From Oscillospiraceae bacterium (GTDB taxonomy: Bacteria; Bacillota; Clostridia; Oscillospirales; SIG530): DNA of 37,569 bases. The stretch covers positions 1-37,569 of the forward strand of contig SVND01000023.1 in assembly GCA_015067075.1 (NCBI GenBank), read 5' to 3'. The notes beneath the pieces are model-generated. The model ran no database searches, was not told the DNA's origin, and saw nothing but the letters and a program-made list of their open reading frames with translations. Positions 1-7,678 of the stretch are shown piece by piece. Positions within the stretch are counted from its first letter, which is position 1. Each line of letters starts with the position of its first letter. The position numbers were made by a program, and so were the translations under genes.

Positions 1-45
1 GATTCCTTGTGTGTAGTTCTTAAACTTTTGTCCTTTTGTAGCCAT
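1..45 (-). CDS. Partial IS3-type transposase OrfA (N-terminus only)
   Basis: An ATG at 45-43 on the minus strand opens a frame reading MATKGQKFKNYTQGI and running off the window edge. A strong ribosome binding site (TAGGAGG, complement of 54-60) lies nine bases upstream. The opening residues resemble the N-terminus of the small helix-turn-helix OrfA proteins of IS3-family elements, which bind the element ends and are fused to the DDE transposase by frameshifting. Only 15 codons are visible, so the family call rests on a short stretch plus the IS-like end nearby at 104-123. I cannot say whether the rest of the element is intact. Confidence 0.55.
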   Translation of the reverse strand, partial: MATKGQKFKNYTQGI

Positions 46-67
46 AACAAAAACCTCCTATGGTACC

Positions 68-73
68 ATTATA
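68..73 (-). promoter_or_regulatory. -10 element for the partial transposase gene
   Basis: The complement of 68-73 reads TATAAT, 22 bases upstream of the transposase start codon. The -35 side is A-rich with no good match to TTGACA. The -10 lies inside a small inverted repeat (TATGGTA...TACCATA, 59-78) that also reaches the ribosome binding site, so it could be folded or bound. Confidence 0.45.
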
Positions 74-103
74 CCATAAGAGGTTTTGTCTTTTTTCTTT
101 TTT

Positions 104-123
104 GTGAACTAAACGGGGTTCAC
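104..123 (-). repeat. Possible terminal inverted repeat of an IS150-group element
   Basis: On the minus strand this reads TGAACCCCGTTTAGTTCAC after a leading G. It resembles the TGAAC...CCCC...AGTT ends of IS150-group IS3 elements and lies just outside the transposase promoter, where the left end should be. It also contains a six-base inverted repeat (GTGAAC/GTTCAC). The other end and any target duplication are outside the window, so this is inference from position and similarity. Confidence 0.35.
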
Positions 124-158
124 TTCAAAAGCAATACCTTTTTTTATTACAAACATTT

Positions 159-190
159 AAATCTCCGTACGGTATACCATACGGAGATTT
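159..190. terminator. Hairpin, probable terminator downstream of the sigma/partner operon
   Basis: An 11-bp perfect stem, AAATCTCCGTA (159-169) with TACGGAGATTT (180-190), encloses a 10-base loop. On the plus strand it is followed by a T-rich tract, so it would terminate best in that direction. On the minus strand, where the upstream operon ends at 205, only a short TTT follows. It separates the sigma-factor operon from the IS edge. Confidence 0.6.
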
Positions 191-204
191 TTTCTATTTT
201 TGCA

Positions 205-1194
205 CTATTTGCCGATATTCAAAAGCAAATTAAGCGTTTTTGCCTCGTCGGGAGAAATTTCATAAAATCCGTCCCCACAGTTAAAGGTGCAAAGCGTCGG
301 GAAATAATCTATCATAAGCTGATAACCGTCGGTTGTTGTGATAAAAATAACCCTCTCGTTCTTCGTCAAAAGCGCTTGCGCTTTATCGCGAAGCTCCGTG
401 CTGCTGTCCCGATATCCGCACACACCGGCTTCCTCGTTGTAAAACACATCATCATTGCCATAGGTATCGTACCATAACTTTGCACATCGGCGCTCGTGCT
501 CCTGCATACCGAAATTGATTTTTCCCGATAAGATCTCAAAAACAGCTTCAATCACAGCTTCGTCGTCAATATCTGTCAAATGCCGTAAATCTGCGGTCAT
601 TATCTGCATATTTTTCATCGAACGCGGCAGGTCGTACGCAGACAAGAACACATCGAAGCTCGCCCCAATCTCATTTTCCACTTTTACATCGTAACTGCGT
701 GTATAAAAAGCATAGCCCTTCGGCGTGTCCACAATACAGATGGAATTATCTTCGCTGTACTTTGTAAAGCTGTAAACCTTGCAGCCGTTCAGCGTTTCGT
801 CCGCGCATCCTGCCACAACGCCTATCTGCTCTCCGATATCCGCTTCCGTTATCCTGTAGGTGTTTTCTTTGTTAAGGCCAACTGCATCTTCGGAAACAAG
901 TCCGTATTTTTTGCGCTGTTCAAAGGAAACGGGAAAATACAATGCGCCTTCTCCGTCAAGATAAAATCCCGCCGCCATTGTTACGTTATAATTATCCACT
1001 ATGTCATATATATTTGACTGATGCGCAACGATTGCGCAAATTGCGGCAACGGTGCTGATCAAAAAGCACAGGCACGCCGCTATCGCGCCGAATTTAAGCC
1101 AGACTCCTCTCTTATATTGAGGCTTACGGTCTGCCGCCTCAATATAAGCAGGGTCAATAAGCTCCATTTTATCTAATAAATCCTTTCCTTTCAT
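205..1194 (-). CDS. Membrane-anchored partner (putative anti-sigma factor) of the adjacent ECF sigma factor
   Basis: This 329-residue protein has a short cytoplasmic N-terminus (MKGKDLLDKMELIDPAYIE), one transmembrane segment at about residues 33-55 and a large extracytoplasmic C-terminal region of no recognised fold. Its start overlaps the stop of the sigma gene in an ATGA junction, so the two are translationally coupled. That arrangement is typical of an ECF sigma factor with a membrane regulator. Clostridia carry many such pairs in which the N-terminus resembles this one and the outer domain is variable and presumably a sensor. I see no zinc-binding HxxxCxxC anti-sigma motif, so the anti-sigma role is inferred from context alone. 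The outer domain has several cysteines that might form disulfides. Confidence 0.6.
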   Translation of the reverse strand: MKGKDLLDKMELIDPAYIEAADRKPQYKRGVWLKFGAIAACLCFLISTVAAICAIVAHQSNIYDIVDNYNVTMAAGFYLDGEGALYFPVSFEQRKKYGLVSEDAVGLNKENTYRITEADIGEQIGVVAGCADETLNGCKVYSFTKYSEDNSICIVDTPKGYAFYTRSYDVKVENEIGASFDVFLSAYDLPRSMKNMQIMTADLRHLTDIDDEAVIEAVFEILSGKINFGMQEHERRCAKLWYDTYGNDDVFYNEEAGVCGYRDSSTELRDKAQALLTKNERVIFITTTDGYQLMIDYFPTLCTFNCGDGFYEISPDEAKTLNLLLNIGK

Positions 1195-1751
1195 AAGGTG
1201 TAGTCCTCCTTTTCAAGCTGCTCCCGAAGCTGTTTTCGGCAACGGAAGAGTATTATTTTCACTTTACTTTCAGTTACGGCAAAGCGTTTTGAAATGTCTG
1301 ATATGGAATCCAAATACCAATAACGGCGGACAAAGATGTTTCTTTTTTCTTCATCCAGCGCGCCAAGAAAGCTGTTTATAGCCTTGCTCAGCATAATATC
1401 GTCGATACATCGAGCCGTATCATCGACAGCGGGAATGCATTGCTCCATCTCGTCGCTAAGCTCACATATAAAAGCTTTGCGCTTCAGTCGATCACGATCA
1501 CGGCAACGGTTGAGCGAAACGTGACGGGTAATACGAGCGAGAAACGCATACAAATATATCCTCGGCTCGTGAGGCGGTATTGTATTCCACGCCTGCATAT
1601 AAGTATCGTTTTCGCATTCTTCAGCCGTTTGGCGGTCATCAACTATCCCATAAGCCAATGCGCGCAGACGGTTTCCGTATTTTTCGGCAGTTTGCTTAAC
1701 AGCGTCCTCATCTCGCCGCAGATACAGCTCAACTATACTGTTGTCATCCAA
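1191..1751 (-). CDS. ECF-family RNA polymerase sigma factor
   Basis: This 186-residue protein has the two sigma-70 regions of ECF factors. Region 2 spans about residues 15-85, including the DDRQTAEECENDTYMQAW stretch that binds the -10 element and core polymerase. Region 4 spans about residues 125-180, with the helix-turn-helix around DISKRFAVTESKVKIILFR. The start appears to be TTG at 1751: the only nearby ATG is out of frame, and AGGAG lies nine bases upstream of the TTG. The gene is first in a two-gene operon with the membrane partner. A perfect 13-base palindrome (1778-1790) lies upstream and might be part of the control region. The stimulus and regulon are not visible. Confidence 0.88.
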   Translation of the reverse strand: MDDNSIVELYLRRDEDAVKQTAEKYGNRLRALAYGIVDDRQTAEECENDTYMQAWNTIPPHEPRIYLYAFLARITRHVSLNRCRDRDRLKRKAFICELSDEMEQCIPAVDDTARCIDDIMLSKAINSFLGALDEEKRNIFVRRYWYLDSISDISKRFAVTESKVKIILFRCRKQLREQLEKEDYTL

Positions 1752-1777
1752 ATCCTTCGTCTCCTTTCTTTCCGTAT

Positions 1778-1790
1778 TGAAGGTCCTTCA
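1778..1790. repeat. Short palindrome upstream of the ECF sigma gene
   Basis: TGAAGG-T-CCTTCA is a perfect inverted repeat around a single base, 27 bases upstream of the TTG start. It lies in the promoter region of the sigma operon and could be an operator, but its length gives modest significance. Confidence 0.25.
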
Positions 1791-1839
1791 CCCTTATAAG
1801 CACCGTTTAGATCTGATTGGTTACACTTTTTTTAAAAAT

Positions 1840-1882
1840 AAAAGGAACGATATAAGTTAAATACTCATTTATCGTTCCTTTT
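1840..1882. terminator. Bidirectional intrinsic terminator downstream of ricT
   Basis: A 13-bp perfect stem, AAAAGGAACGATA (1840-1852) with TATCGTTCCTTTT (1870-1882), has T-rich tracts on both outward sides. It ends the ricT operon on the minus strand, 22 bases beyond the ricT stop codon, and insulates the sigma-factor promoter. Confidence 0.85.
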
Positions 1883-1903
1883 TTCGATTTTCACTTTGCT
1901 CTA

Positions 1904-2770
1904 TCAGCCTTCAAGGTTTTTAAACTGTTCAGCTTCTCTCTTATCAACTCTGATAACGCCATCCTTAATGAGCTTTACCTCGCTTATTTCAAACTGCTTT
2001 ACAGTTGCTTCCTCACCGTTATCTATGCGAACCTTTAATCTTCCGCGCAAAATATCGTTTTCAACGACAGTACCCTTACCCTGCTTCGTTTCGACGATAG
2101 CGCCCACCTTCGGCGTTATCTTGAGAAGATGCTCATAGGTATCCTGCTCATATTTCAGACAGCACATAAGCCTGCCGCACATACCTGATATTTTCGTGGG
2201 ATTAAGGGAGAGATTTTGCTCCTTCGCCATTTTTATTGATACAGGCTGAAAATCGCTCAAAAACGATGCACAGCAATAAGGTCTGCCGCACATACCGAGA
2301 CCGCCAAGCATTTTTGCTTCGTCGCGCACACCTATCTGACGAAGCTCGATTCGCATTCTGAATATGGATGCAAGATCCTTTACAAGCTCACGAAAGTCAA
2401 CGCGTCCATCAGCAATAAAGTAAAAAATGAGCTTCGAGCCGTCAAACGCTGCTTCCACGTTGCGCAAATTCATGGGAAGCTTATGAGCCTCAATTTTTTC
2501 CTGACATACACGAAACGCCTCATCCTCACGCTGTCTGCGCTCGTTGAGCTTTTTTATATCTATCGCATCGGCTTTGCGGACAACCTTTTTCAGCGGAGCT
2601 ACAACAGACTGCTCCGAAACTGCTTTTTTTTCAATTGTCACCTCGCCGATCTCCGTGCCGCGTGCCGTTTCAACGATGACAAAATCGCCTTCACTTACTT
2701 CGATGTCGCCCGGGTCAAAATAATAGACCTTTCCAACGTCTCTGAAACGCACGCCGATTATCTGAACCAT
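1904..2770 (-). CDS. ricT: RicT/YaaT, PSP1-domain protein
   Basis: This 288-residue protein carries the PSP1 C-terminal domain and the two cysteine clusters typical of RicT: MCGRPYCCASFL at about 145-157 and MCGRLMCCLKYE at about 182-193. In Bacillus subtilis RicT joins RicA and RicF in a Fe-S-cluster complex that promotes RNase Y-dependent mRNA maturation and affects sporulation and competence. RicA and RicF are not in this window. The gene is last in the TSCPD-to-ricT block, 22 bases after holB, the same holB-yaaT order as in Bacillus. The start is ATG with AAAGGA 11 bases upstream. Identification is confident; the function in this organism is inferred from family. Confidence 0.93.
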   Translation of the reverse strand: MVQIIGVRFRDVGKVYYFDPGDIEVSEGDFVIVETARGTEIGEVTIEKKAVSEQSVVAPLKKVVRKADAIDIKKLNERRQREDEAFRVCQEKIEAHKLPMNLRNVEAAFDGSKLIFYFIADGRVDFRELVKDLASIFRMRIELRQIGVRDEAKMLGGLGMCGRPYCCASFLSDFQPVSIKMAKEQNLSLNPTKISGMCGRLMCCLKYEQDTYEHLLKITPKVGAIVETKQGKGTVVENDILRGRLKVRIDNGEEATVKQFEISEVKLIKDGVIRVDKREAEQFKNLEG

Positions 2771-2792
2771 TTATATACCAATCCTTTCGATC

Positions 2793-3770
2793 TCAAAGCT
2801 GTTCCCAGCATGACACAAGCATATCATTCACAACGATATTAGGATTTCCGTTGCGTATCATTTTCTGCTTTGCATTATCTATCACGGCAGTTATACCCAA
2901 AAGTGCCGAAATGGGCAACGCATCAGCCGCTTGATTATTTTTATCGGAATAATAACTGTATCCGTTTTTGACAGTTTTTTTGCTTATTATATCGCGCAAA
3001 TATACGATCAGCCCGTCTGCCGCAGCTTCAAACCCGTCCTTGCCGTTTTTCAAAAAGTCCGAGCCAAGCTTTATAAGATCGTATTCGCGCCGTGCGGCAA
3101 GTGCCGAGCAAAACCGCTCGTACAGCTCATCGTCAGGCATCCCCTTTTCAAGCATCTGTACCGCCTGTCCTACTGTGCCGCGCGCCATGACTGCCGCTTT
3201 TTCAATTTCATCCGCGCTTTTTTCGGGGAATTTCTGTTTTAAGTACCGAAGCATCTGCCCGTCGCTGACGGAAGAGAGCTGAAGCTTTCTGCCTCGCGAC
3301 AATATGGTCGGCAAAAGGGCGTTTATATTGTCACAGCAAAGGATCATAACTCCGTATGCAGGCGGCTCTTCAAAGCATTTCAAAAGCGCATTTTGCGCAG
3401 GGCCCTGCATAGTGTCTGCCTGCTCGACAATATATATCTTCTTGTCCGCTTCGTTGGGCATAACGCTCATATCGCCCGTCATACTGCGTATCTGTGCAAT
3501 AGTAACGGTCTTTGCGCCATCCTCGGGGCGCACGGTTATTATATCAGGGTGGTTGCCGTTGACGGATTTTACGCAGGCGCTACAGCTTCCGCAGGGCTTT
3601 TTTTCGCCCTTGCAGACGAAAGCTCTCGCCATATACTGCGCAAAGGTTTTTTTACCTATTCCGGGCCGTCCGTATAAAATATAGGCGTGTGATATTTTCC
3701 CGCTTTCCGCTTCCCTTTTTATCTGCGACAAAAGCGCATCATTGCCATATATCAAGCCTTTATCATCCAT
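2793..3770 (-). CDS. holB: DNA polymerase III delta-prime subunit
   Basis: This 325-residue AAA+ protein is the clamp-loader delta-prime subunit, close to the usual length of about 330. The N-terminal RecA-like domain has a P-loop-like GRPGIGKKTFAQ at about 34-45, a zinc module with cysteines in FVCKGEKKPCGSCSAC at about 51-66, and the SRC-like ILSRGRK near 155-161. It helps load the sliding clamp onto primed DNA and may also help process stalled forks. Its ATG overlaps the darA stop by one base (TAATG), so translation is likely coupled. The order darA-holB-ricT matches Firmicutes yaaQ-(yaaR)-holB-yaaT, with yaaR absent here. Confidence 0.93.
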   Translation of the reverse strand: MDDKGLIYGNDALLSQIKREAESGKISHAYILYGRPGIGKKTFAQYMARAFVCKGEKKPCGSCSACVKSVNGNHPDIITVRPEDGAKTVTIAQIRSMTGDMSVMPNEADKKIYIVEQADTMQGPAQNALLKCFEEPPAYGVMILCCDNINALLPTILSRGRKLQLSSVSDGQMLRYLKQKFPEKSADEIEKAAVMARGTVGQAVQMLEKGMPDDELYERFCSALAARREYDLIKLGSDFLKNGKDGFEAAADGLIVYLRDIISKKTVKNGYSYYSDKNNQAADALPISALLGITAVIDNAKQKMIRNGNPNIVVNDMLVSCWEQL

Positions 3771-4093
3771 TACAGCTTCTCAAACCGTTCAACGTTCATT
3801 ACGAACACAGTTGCACCACCTACGTTGACCTCAACGGGGAAGTTGGAATAATATCCCGTGGCGTAGGATGTTGTCGTAGGTATGATCTGCTTTCTCTTGC
3901 TGCTGTATTTTGATATGATCTGAACGACCTGTTCTACTTTTTCATCATCTGTACCGATAAGGAACGTGGTATTTCCCGCCATGAGAAAGCCACCCGTCGT
4001 TGCAAGCTTAGTTACTGAAAAGCCTTCCTTCATAAGATTGGTAGATACGACCTGGCTGTCATCATTGTTGATAATAGCAAGTATAAGTTTCAT
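3770..4093 (-). CDS. darA: DarA/PstA, cyclic-di-AMP receptor (PII-like)
   Basis: This 107-residue protein matches the PII-like c-di-AMP receptor family: MKLILAIINNDD at the start, then VTKLATTGGFLMAGNTTFLIG, whose loop residues contact the nucleotide. A longer reading from an ATG nine bases upstream is possible. The shorter start is preferred because AAAGGA lies nine bases before it but abuts the longer one, and because the family begins MKLI. It overlaps holB by one base and follows the decarboxylase by five. DarA senses c-di-AMP, but its output is still poorly defined in most bacteria. Confidence 0.93.
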   Translation of the reverse strand: MKLILAIINNDDSQVVSTNLMKEGFSVTKLATTGGFLMAGNTTFLIGTDDEKVEQVVQIISKYSSKRKQIIPTTTSYATGYYSNFPVEVNVGGATVFVMNVERFEKL

Positions 4094-4098
4094 AAATT

Positions 4099-5451
4099 TC
4101 ATCCTTTCGTCACTAAAATAGCTTCAAAGTTTCTTTTGAGTATCTTCGCCGTTTCGCCGTCGATACGCTCGCCCGGCATTATAACAGGTATACCCGGAGG
4201 ATAAGGCGCTTTCAGCTCCGCCGCGACTCTGCCTTCGCAGTCTGCCACAGCTACGCTTTCCTTTTCGGAGAAAAGTGCCTGCCGTACTGACATACACGCT
4301 TCGGGCCTTGTCAGCGGTAAAGTATCCTGAACCTTTTTTGCCGCCTTTACGGCAGGGCGCGCGCGTTCAAGCGCATTAACGAGCCGTGAATAAAGCTCAT
4401 CGTCGCGCCACAACGGCATAAGCGCTACAACGGAGTTTTCATCCGCCATTTCGCAAACTACTCCGTCCTTATATATTTTATCATAAATTTCTCTTCCTGT
4501 CACGCCCCAAGACGAAAAATTCATAGAAAATCTGAAAAAATCATCATTTTTTCCGTCCGAAACGATTATATCCATGTCCCAAAGACGTTTCCTAAGCTCA
4601 TTTAACGTCTCACGAGCCTGCTTCATGCGCTTTTTGCCCTCGTTTTCCATATATGCTCTCGCATAATCAAGGGACGCCATTATGGGATAGGACGGACTTG
4701 TCGAGCCAAAAACAGCCATTGCGTCAAGCATTTGCTTTTTCGTAAACACATTGGAGTGGAAATACGCACCGCCCGTTAAAACAGGGAGCGTCTTATGCGC
4801 CGAGTCGATGACGAGATGGGCGCCGTGCTCCAGCGGATGCTTTTTCCCCTCGTCAAATTTCAGATGGGTGCCGTGGGAGTTATCGACTATGACCGTAAGT
4901 CCGTATTTTTCAGCGACAGCCATTATCGCGCTGTAGTCGGCAATTTTTCCGTAATAATTGGGCGAGGTCAAAAAAACCGTCCTCGCGTCCTCCTTGCACG
5001 CGCTTTCAAGCGCTTTTGCGCTCATGCAGCTTGCACAGCCAAGCTCCTCATCCCTTTCGGGGTATACCCACACGGGTGTTATATCCAAAAGAGCCATTGC
5101 GCGCACCGTAGAGATATGGCACGCTCTGTCCATATAGACCTTGCCTCCGCACTTTACCGCAAGCAAAAGCGACGCCATTATGGGCAAGGTTGCGCCTCCT
5201 GCGGAAAAAACCGTAGCCTTTGCACCGAAGGCTTTCGCCGCAAGCTCCTGCGCCCGTCCTATAACGCCGTCGGAAACGTAGAGATTATCCGTTTCATCTA
5301 TCTCCGTCAAGTCATAGGGCATTACGCCGCCGAGCCAGCCGAAATCAGTCCTGCCTTTATGCCCCGGCATATGCAAACGCGCCGTATTGCTTTTCGCATA
5401 TTGCTCAACCGCTCTGTAAAGCGGAGCGTCATACAAATTCACGTCAGTCAT
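4099..5451 (-). CDS. Orn/Lys/Arg decarboxylase family PLP enzyme (YaaO-like)
   Basis: This 450-residue protein belongs to the fold-I PLP decarboxylases that make polyamine precursors from arginine, lysine or ornithine. Visible features are RLHMPGHKGR near the N-terminus (about 25-34), FSAGGATLPIMASLLL at about 82-97, DNSHGTHL near 191 and the PLP-lysine motif DSAHKTLPVLTGGA at about 216-229. The long N-terminal wing of inducible decarboxylases is absent, as in YaaO/SpeA of Firmicutes. Its start overlaps the racemase gene by eight bases. In Bacillus the order is yaaO-tmk-yaaQ; here tmk is missing. The substrate cannot be read from sequence alone. Confidence 0.9.
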   Translation of the reverse strand: MTDVNLYDAPLYRAVEQYAKSNTARLHMPGHKGRTDFGWLGGVMPYDLTEIDETDNLYVSDGVIGRAQELAAKAFGAKATVFSAGGATLPIMASLLLAVKCGGKVYMDRACHISTVRAMALLDITPVWVYPERDEELGCASCMSAKALESACKEDARTVFLTSPNYYGKIADYSAIMAVAEKYGLTVIVDNSHGTHLKFDEGKKHPLEHGAHLVIDSAHKTLPVLTGGAYFHSNVFTKKQMLDAMAVFGSTSPSYPIMASLDYARAYMENEGKKRMKQARETLNELRKRLWDMDIIVSDGKNDDFFRFSMNFSSWGVTGREIYDKIYKDGVVCEMADENSVVALMPLWRDDELYSRLVNALERARPAVKAAKKVQDTLPLTRPEACMSVRQALFSEKESVAVADCEGRVAAELKAPYPPGIPVIMPGERIDGETAKILKRNFEAILVTKG

Positions 5452-6547
5452 TTATAAATACTCGCTCCACATTTGCCCCTACCGTAAGAGGATTTGACTC
5501 CAGCACTACCTTATCTCCGACGGAGCATTCAATTCTTGTAACGTCTACTACTATATTTGTAAGCCCAATTCTGCCTAAAATAGGCACTTTCTTTCCGTTT
5601 ATAAGACAAAAAACTCTTTTATCCTTGAATATATCCTTGAAATCTCCCCACATATAGCGCAAAACGTCGCGGAAGCGATATGTGTCACGGGATTTCATTA
5701 CACCAAAGCCGTCCGTATGACCGATAGGCACAACGGCAGTTTTCGTCGCCTTCTTCGTTTTGAAAACATCGGCATAGCCGATATTCATATTTTCGGGCAC
5801 CCATTTTATCTGAGTTATACTGCTTTCGAAATAGCCGACCCTTGAAAAGCCCCAACTATCCTTAATGGGCAATCTTCCCAAAAAGCCTGAGCCTATTCTC
5901 ACCGCATCAAAGCGATATTCGGGATATTTCAGCGCCGTAGCCGTGTTAGCAACGTGCTTTATACCAAGATTTATGCGTTCGTTTTCCAGTCGCTCGCAAG
6001 TCTTTTTGAATTTTGCCATTTGCGCATCTATGGAATGTCTGTCTGAGGTATATGGATTTGATATATGAGTAAAAATACCGCCGATGCAAAGGTTTTTCAT
6101 ATGCTTTGCAACTCTTATTATTTTATCCTCTTCGCCCGACAAAAATCCGTATCTTCCGAAGCCTGTGTCGACCTTGATATGAACCTCGGTTATCTGTGCG
6201 GTCTGCTCCGACACGGAATTGAGCAAAACTGCACTTTCCGCAGAGTCGATACAGCCGATCAGTCCCATATCAACTATGCACGCCGCTTCCTCCTCAGTCA
6301 TAACAGGCGTCAGCATAAGAATAGGCACTTCTATCCCTGCCTTGCGAAGCGCCTTTGCCTCGTCAATGCGCGCAACCGCTAACATCTTTATGCCTTTTTT
6401 AAGCAGTACCTTTGCAAGGCTTACCGTGCCAAGTCCGTAGCCGTTGCCCTTGACAACGCCGATAATCTGTACCGTCGCCATTTGTCTGTGAAAAATGTCT
6501 GCATTTTTTCCAATAGCTTCACAATCTACGATATAGCGGTTCATCAC
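5444..6547 (-). CDS. Divergent alanine racemase-family (fold III) PLP enzyme
   Basis: This 367-residue protein has the barrel and C-terminal beta domain of alanine racemase. The PLP lysine sits in VVKGNGYGLG at about 32-41, where the usual motif is VVKADAYGHG. Conserved stretches follow: HIKVDTGFGRYG, GIFTHIS, ANTATAL, AVRIGSGFLG and GYADV, which holds the candidate second catalytic tyrosine. The usual GRxxMDQ motif is GRIGLTN, so the Met and Asp beside the substrate entry are changed. PLP chemistry is likely intact but the substrate may not be alanine. It is followed by a decarboxylase and preceded by a FemAB transferase, so a wall-precursor or amino-acid racemase role is plausible. Confidence 0.8.
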   Translation of the reverse strand: MMNRYIVDCEAIGKNADIFHRQMATVQIIGVVKGNGYGLGTVSLAKVLLKKGIKMLAVARIDEAKALRKAGIEVPILMLTPVMTEEEAACIVDMGLIGCIDSAESAVLLNSVSEQTAQITEVHIKVDTGFGRYGFLSGEEDKIIRVAKHMKNLCIGGIFTHISNPYTSDRHSIDAQMAKFKKTCERLENERINLGIKHVANTATALKYPEYRFDAVRIGSGFLGRLPIKDSWGFSRVGYFESSITQIKWVPENMNIGYADVFKTKKATKTAVVPIGHTDGFGVMKSRDTYRFRDVLRYMWGDFKDIFKDKRVFCLINGKKVPILGRIGLTNIVVDVTRIECSVGDKVVLESNPLTVGANVERVFIND

Positions 6548-6559
6548 ATTACCCTTCCT

Positions 6560-7627
6560 TTATTTTTTCCTCATCAATTTCTTTTTAGTCCTTCTGAGCC
6601 ATCTGTACGCTTTTTCGCACACGTCAACGAGCTTTTTACCGAAAGCATCCTGAACAAGATCCATTTCGCCGATAAATTCAACAAAATCACCGTTAAAGCC
6701 TTTTTTAAATCTATACAAGCCGTAAAGAGGATTTTGCGGGTCTAAATCACCCGAAACACCTCTGAAATCATATATACGGCATCCAAGCTGAACAGACCAT
6801 TTTATCATTTCCCATTGCAAAAGGTAATTGGGCATAACGTTCCTGTAAGCGTTGGAGCTTGCGCCGTAAAGATACCAGACCTTGTCGCCGCAATGTATCG
6901 CTATCGTTCCCGCAATGGGCTTGTCCTCATAGTATGCCATGTAAAGACGTGCATCGTCGCCGAAAGCATCCAGCATCTTGGCAAAATAACCGCTTGAGCG
7001 AATGGTAAAATCATCTCGCTCACCTGTTTCGACCATGATCTTATGGAAATCTTCAACCTGCTCCTTGTCGCAAATGCGCACCTGCACGTTATTTTTCTCG
7101 GCAACGCGGATATTGTACCTGGTTTTTGAGTGGAAGCTTGCCAAAAGCTCTTCTTCCGTTTTACCCTCAACGTTCAGGCGGAAAACAAATCGCGGCTGGA
7201 TACCCTCGAAATTTTTCGCCTTATTCTTTATATCAAAGCCTATCTCGCGCATGGTCTCGGCAAATTGCTCATCCTCAATCGATACGTCTGTGTCCACCTT
7301 GATAAGATAGCCACGCTCGCTTTTTGCCACATCCTGTGCGCCCTTTATAAGCGCCTTCACTACCTGTGCGTCGTTTACGTCGCACACGGGACCGCGCGGC
7401 GAATATAACAGCTTATAGGGCAAAACAGGCACTTTCCTTATTAAAAGCGCCATAGCGCCGACTATTTCTCCGCCTTCATTTCGGCAAAGCAGTCCGCACC
7501 AATTCCATTCACTTTTTACTTTTGACCACGATGACAGCTGGGTAAAATGCGCCTTAGAGCTTGTCCGCACAAACGCATCAAGCTCCGCGGCATTCACCTT
7601 CGTCACCTTTTCAATCGTATATGACAT
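6560..7627 (-). CDS. FemAB-family aminoacyltransferase (peptidoglycan bridge type)
   Basis: This protein of about 355 residues has two GNAT-like halves as in FemX/FemA/MurM. These use aminoacyl-tRNA to add residues to the stem peptide of lipid II. Visible family features include FTQLSSWSKVKSEWNW near the N-terminus, LLASFHSKTRYNIRVAEKN in the middle, and WYLYGASSNAYRNVMPNYLLQWEMIKW with YDFRGVSGD near the C-terminal half. The lysine-rich end (RRTKKKLMRKK) may lie at the membrane. A GTG start 12 bases earlier (7639) is possible, but AAAAGG lies only one base from it, so the ATG at 7627 is preferred. Because MurE here looks meso-DAP specific, the added residue and acceptor are uncertain. Confidence 0.88.
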   Translation of the reverse strand: MSYTIEKVTKVNAAELDAFVRTSSKAHFTQLSSWSKVKSEWNWCGLLCRNEGGEIVGAMALLIRKVPVLPYKLLYSPRGPVCDVNDAQVVKALIKGAQDVAKSERGYLIKVDTDVSIEDEQFAETMREIGFDIKNKAKNFEGIQPRFVFRLNVEGKTEEELLASFHSKTRYNIRVAEKNNVQVRICDKEQVEDFHKIMVETGERDDFTIRSSGYFAKMLDAFGDDARLYMAYYEDKPIAGTIAIHCGDKVWYLYGASSNAYRNVMPNYLLQWEMIKWSVQLGCRIYDFRGVSGDLDPQNPLYGLYRFKKGFNGDFVEFIGEMDLVQDAFGKKLVDVCEKAYRWLRRTKKKLMRKK

Positions 7628-7678
7628 ATCTATAACCACGCCTTTTCGCTTGCTCGCGTAAAAGCCTTTCTATCTTTG

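Noticed and set aside
7-477. A plus-strand ORF of 156 codons
   Set aside because: It crosses a terminator hairpin and lies antisense to the transposase start and the sigma-partner gene, with no ribosome binding site or recognisable product.
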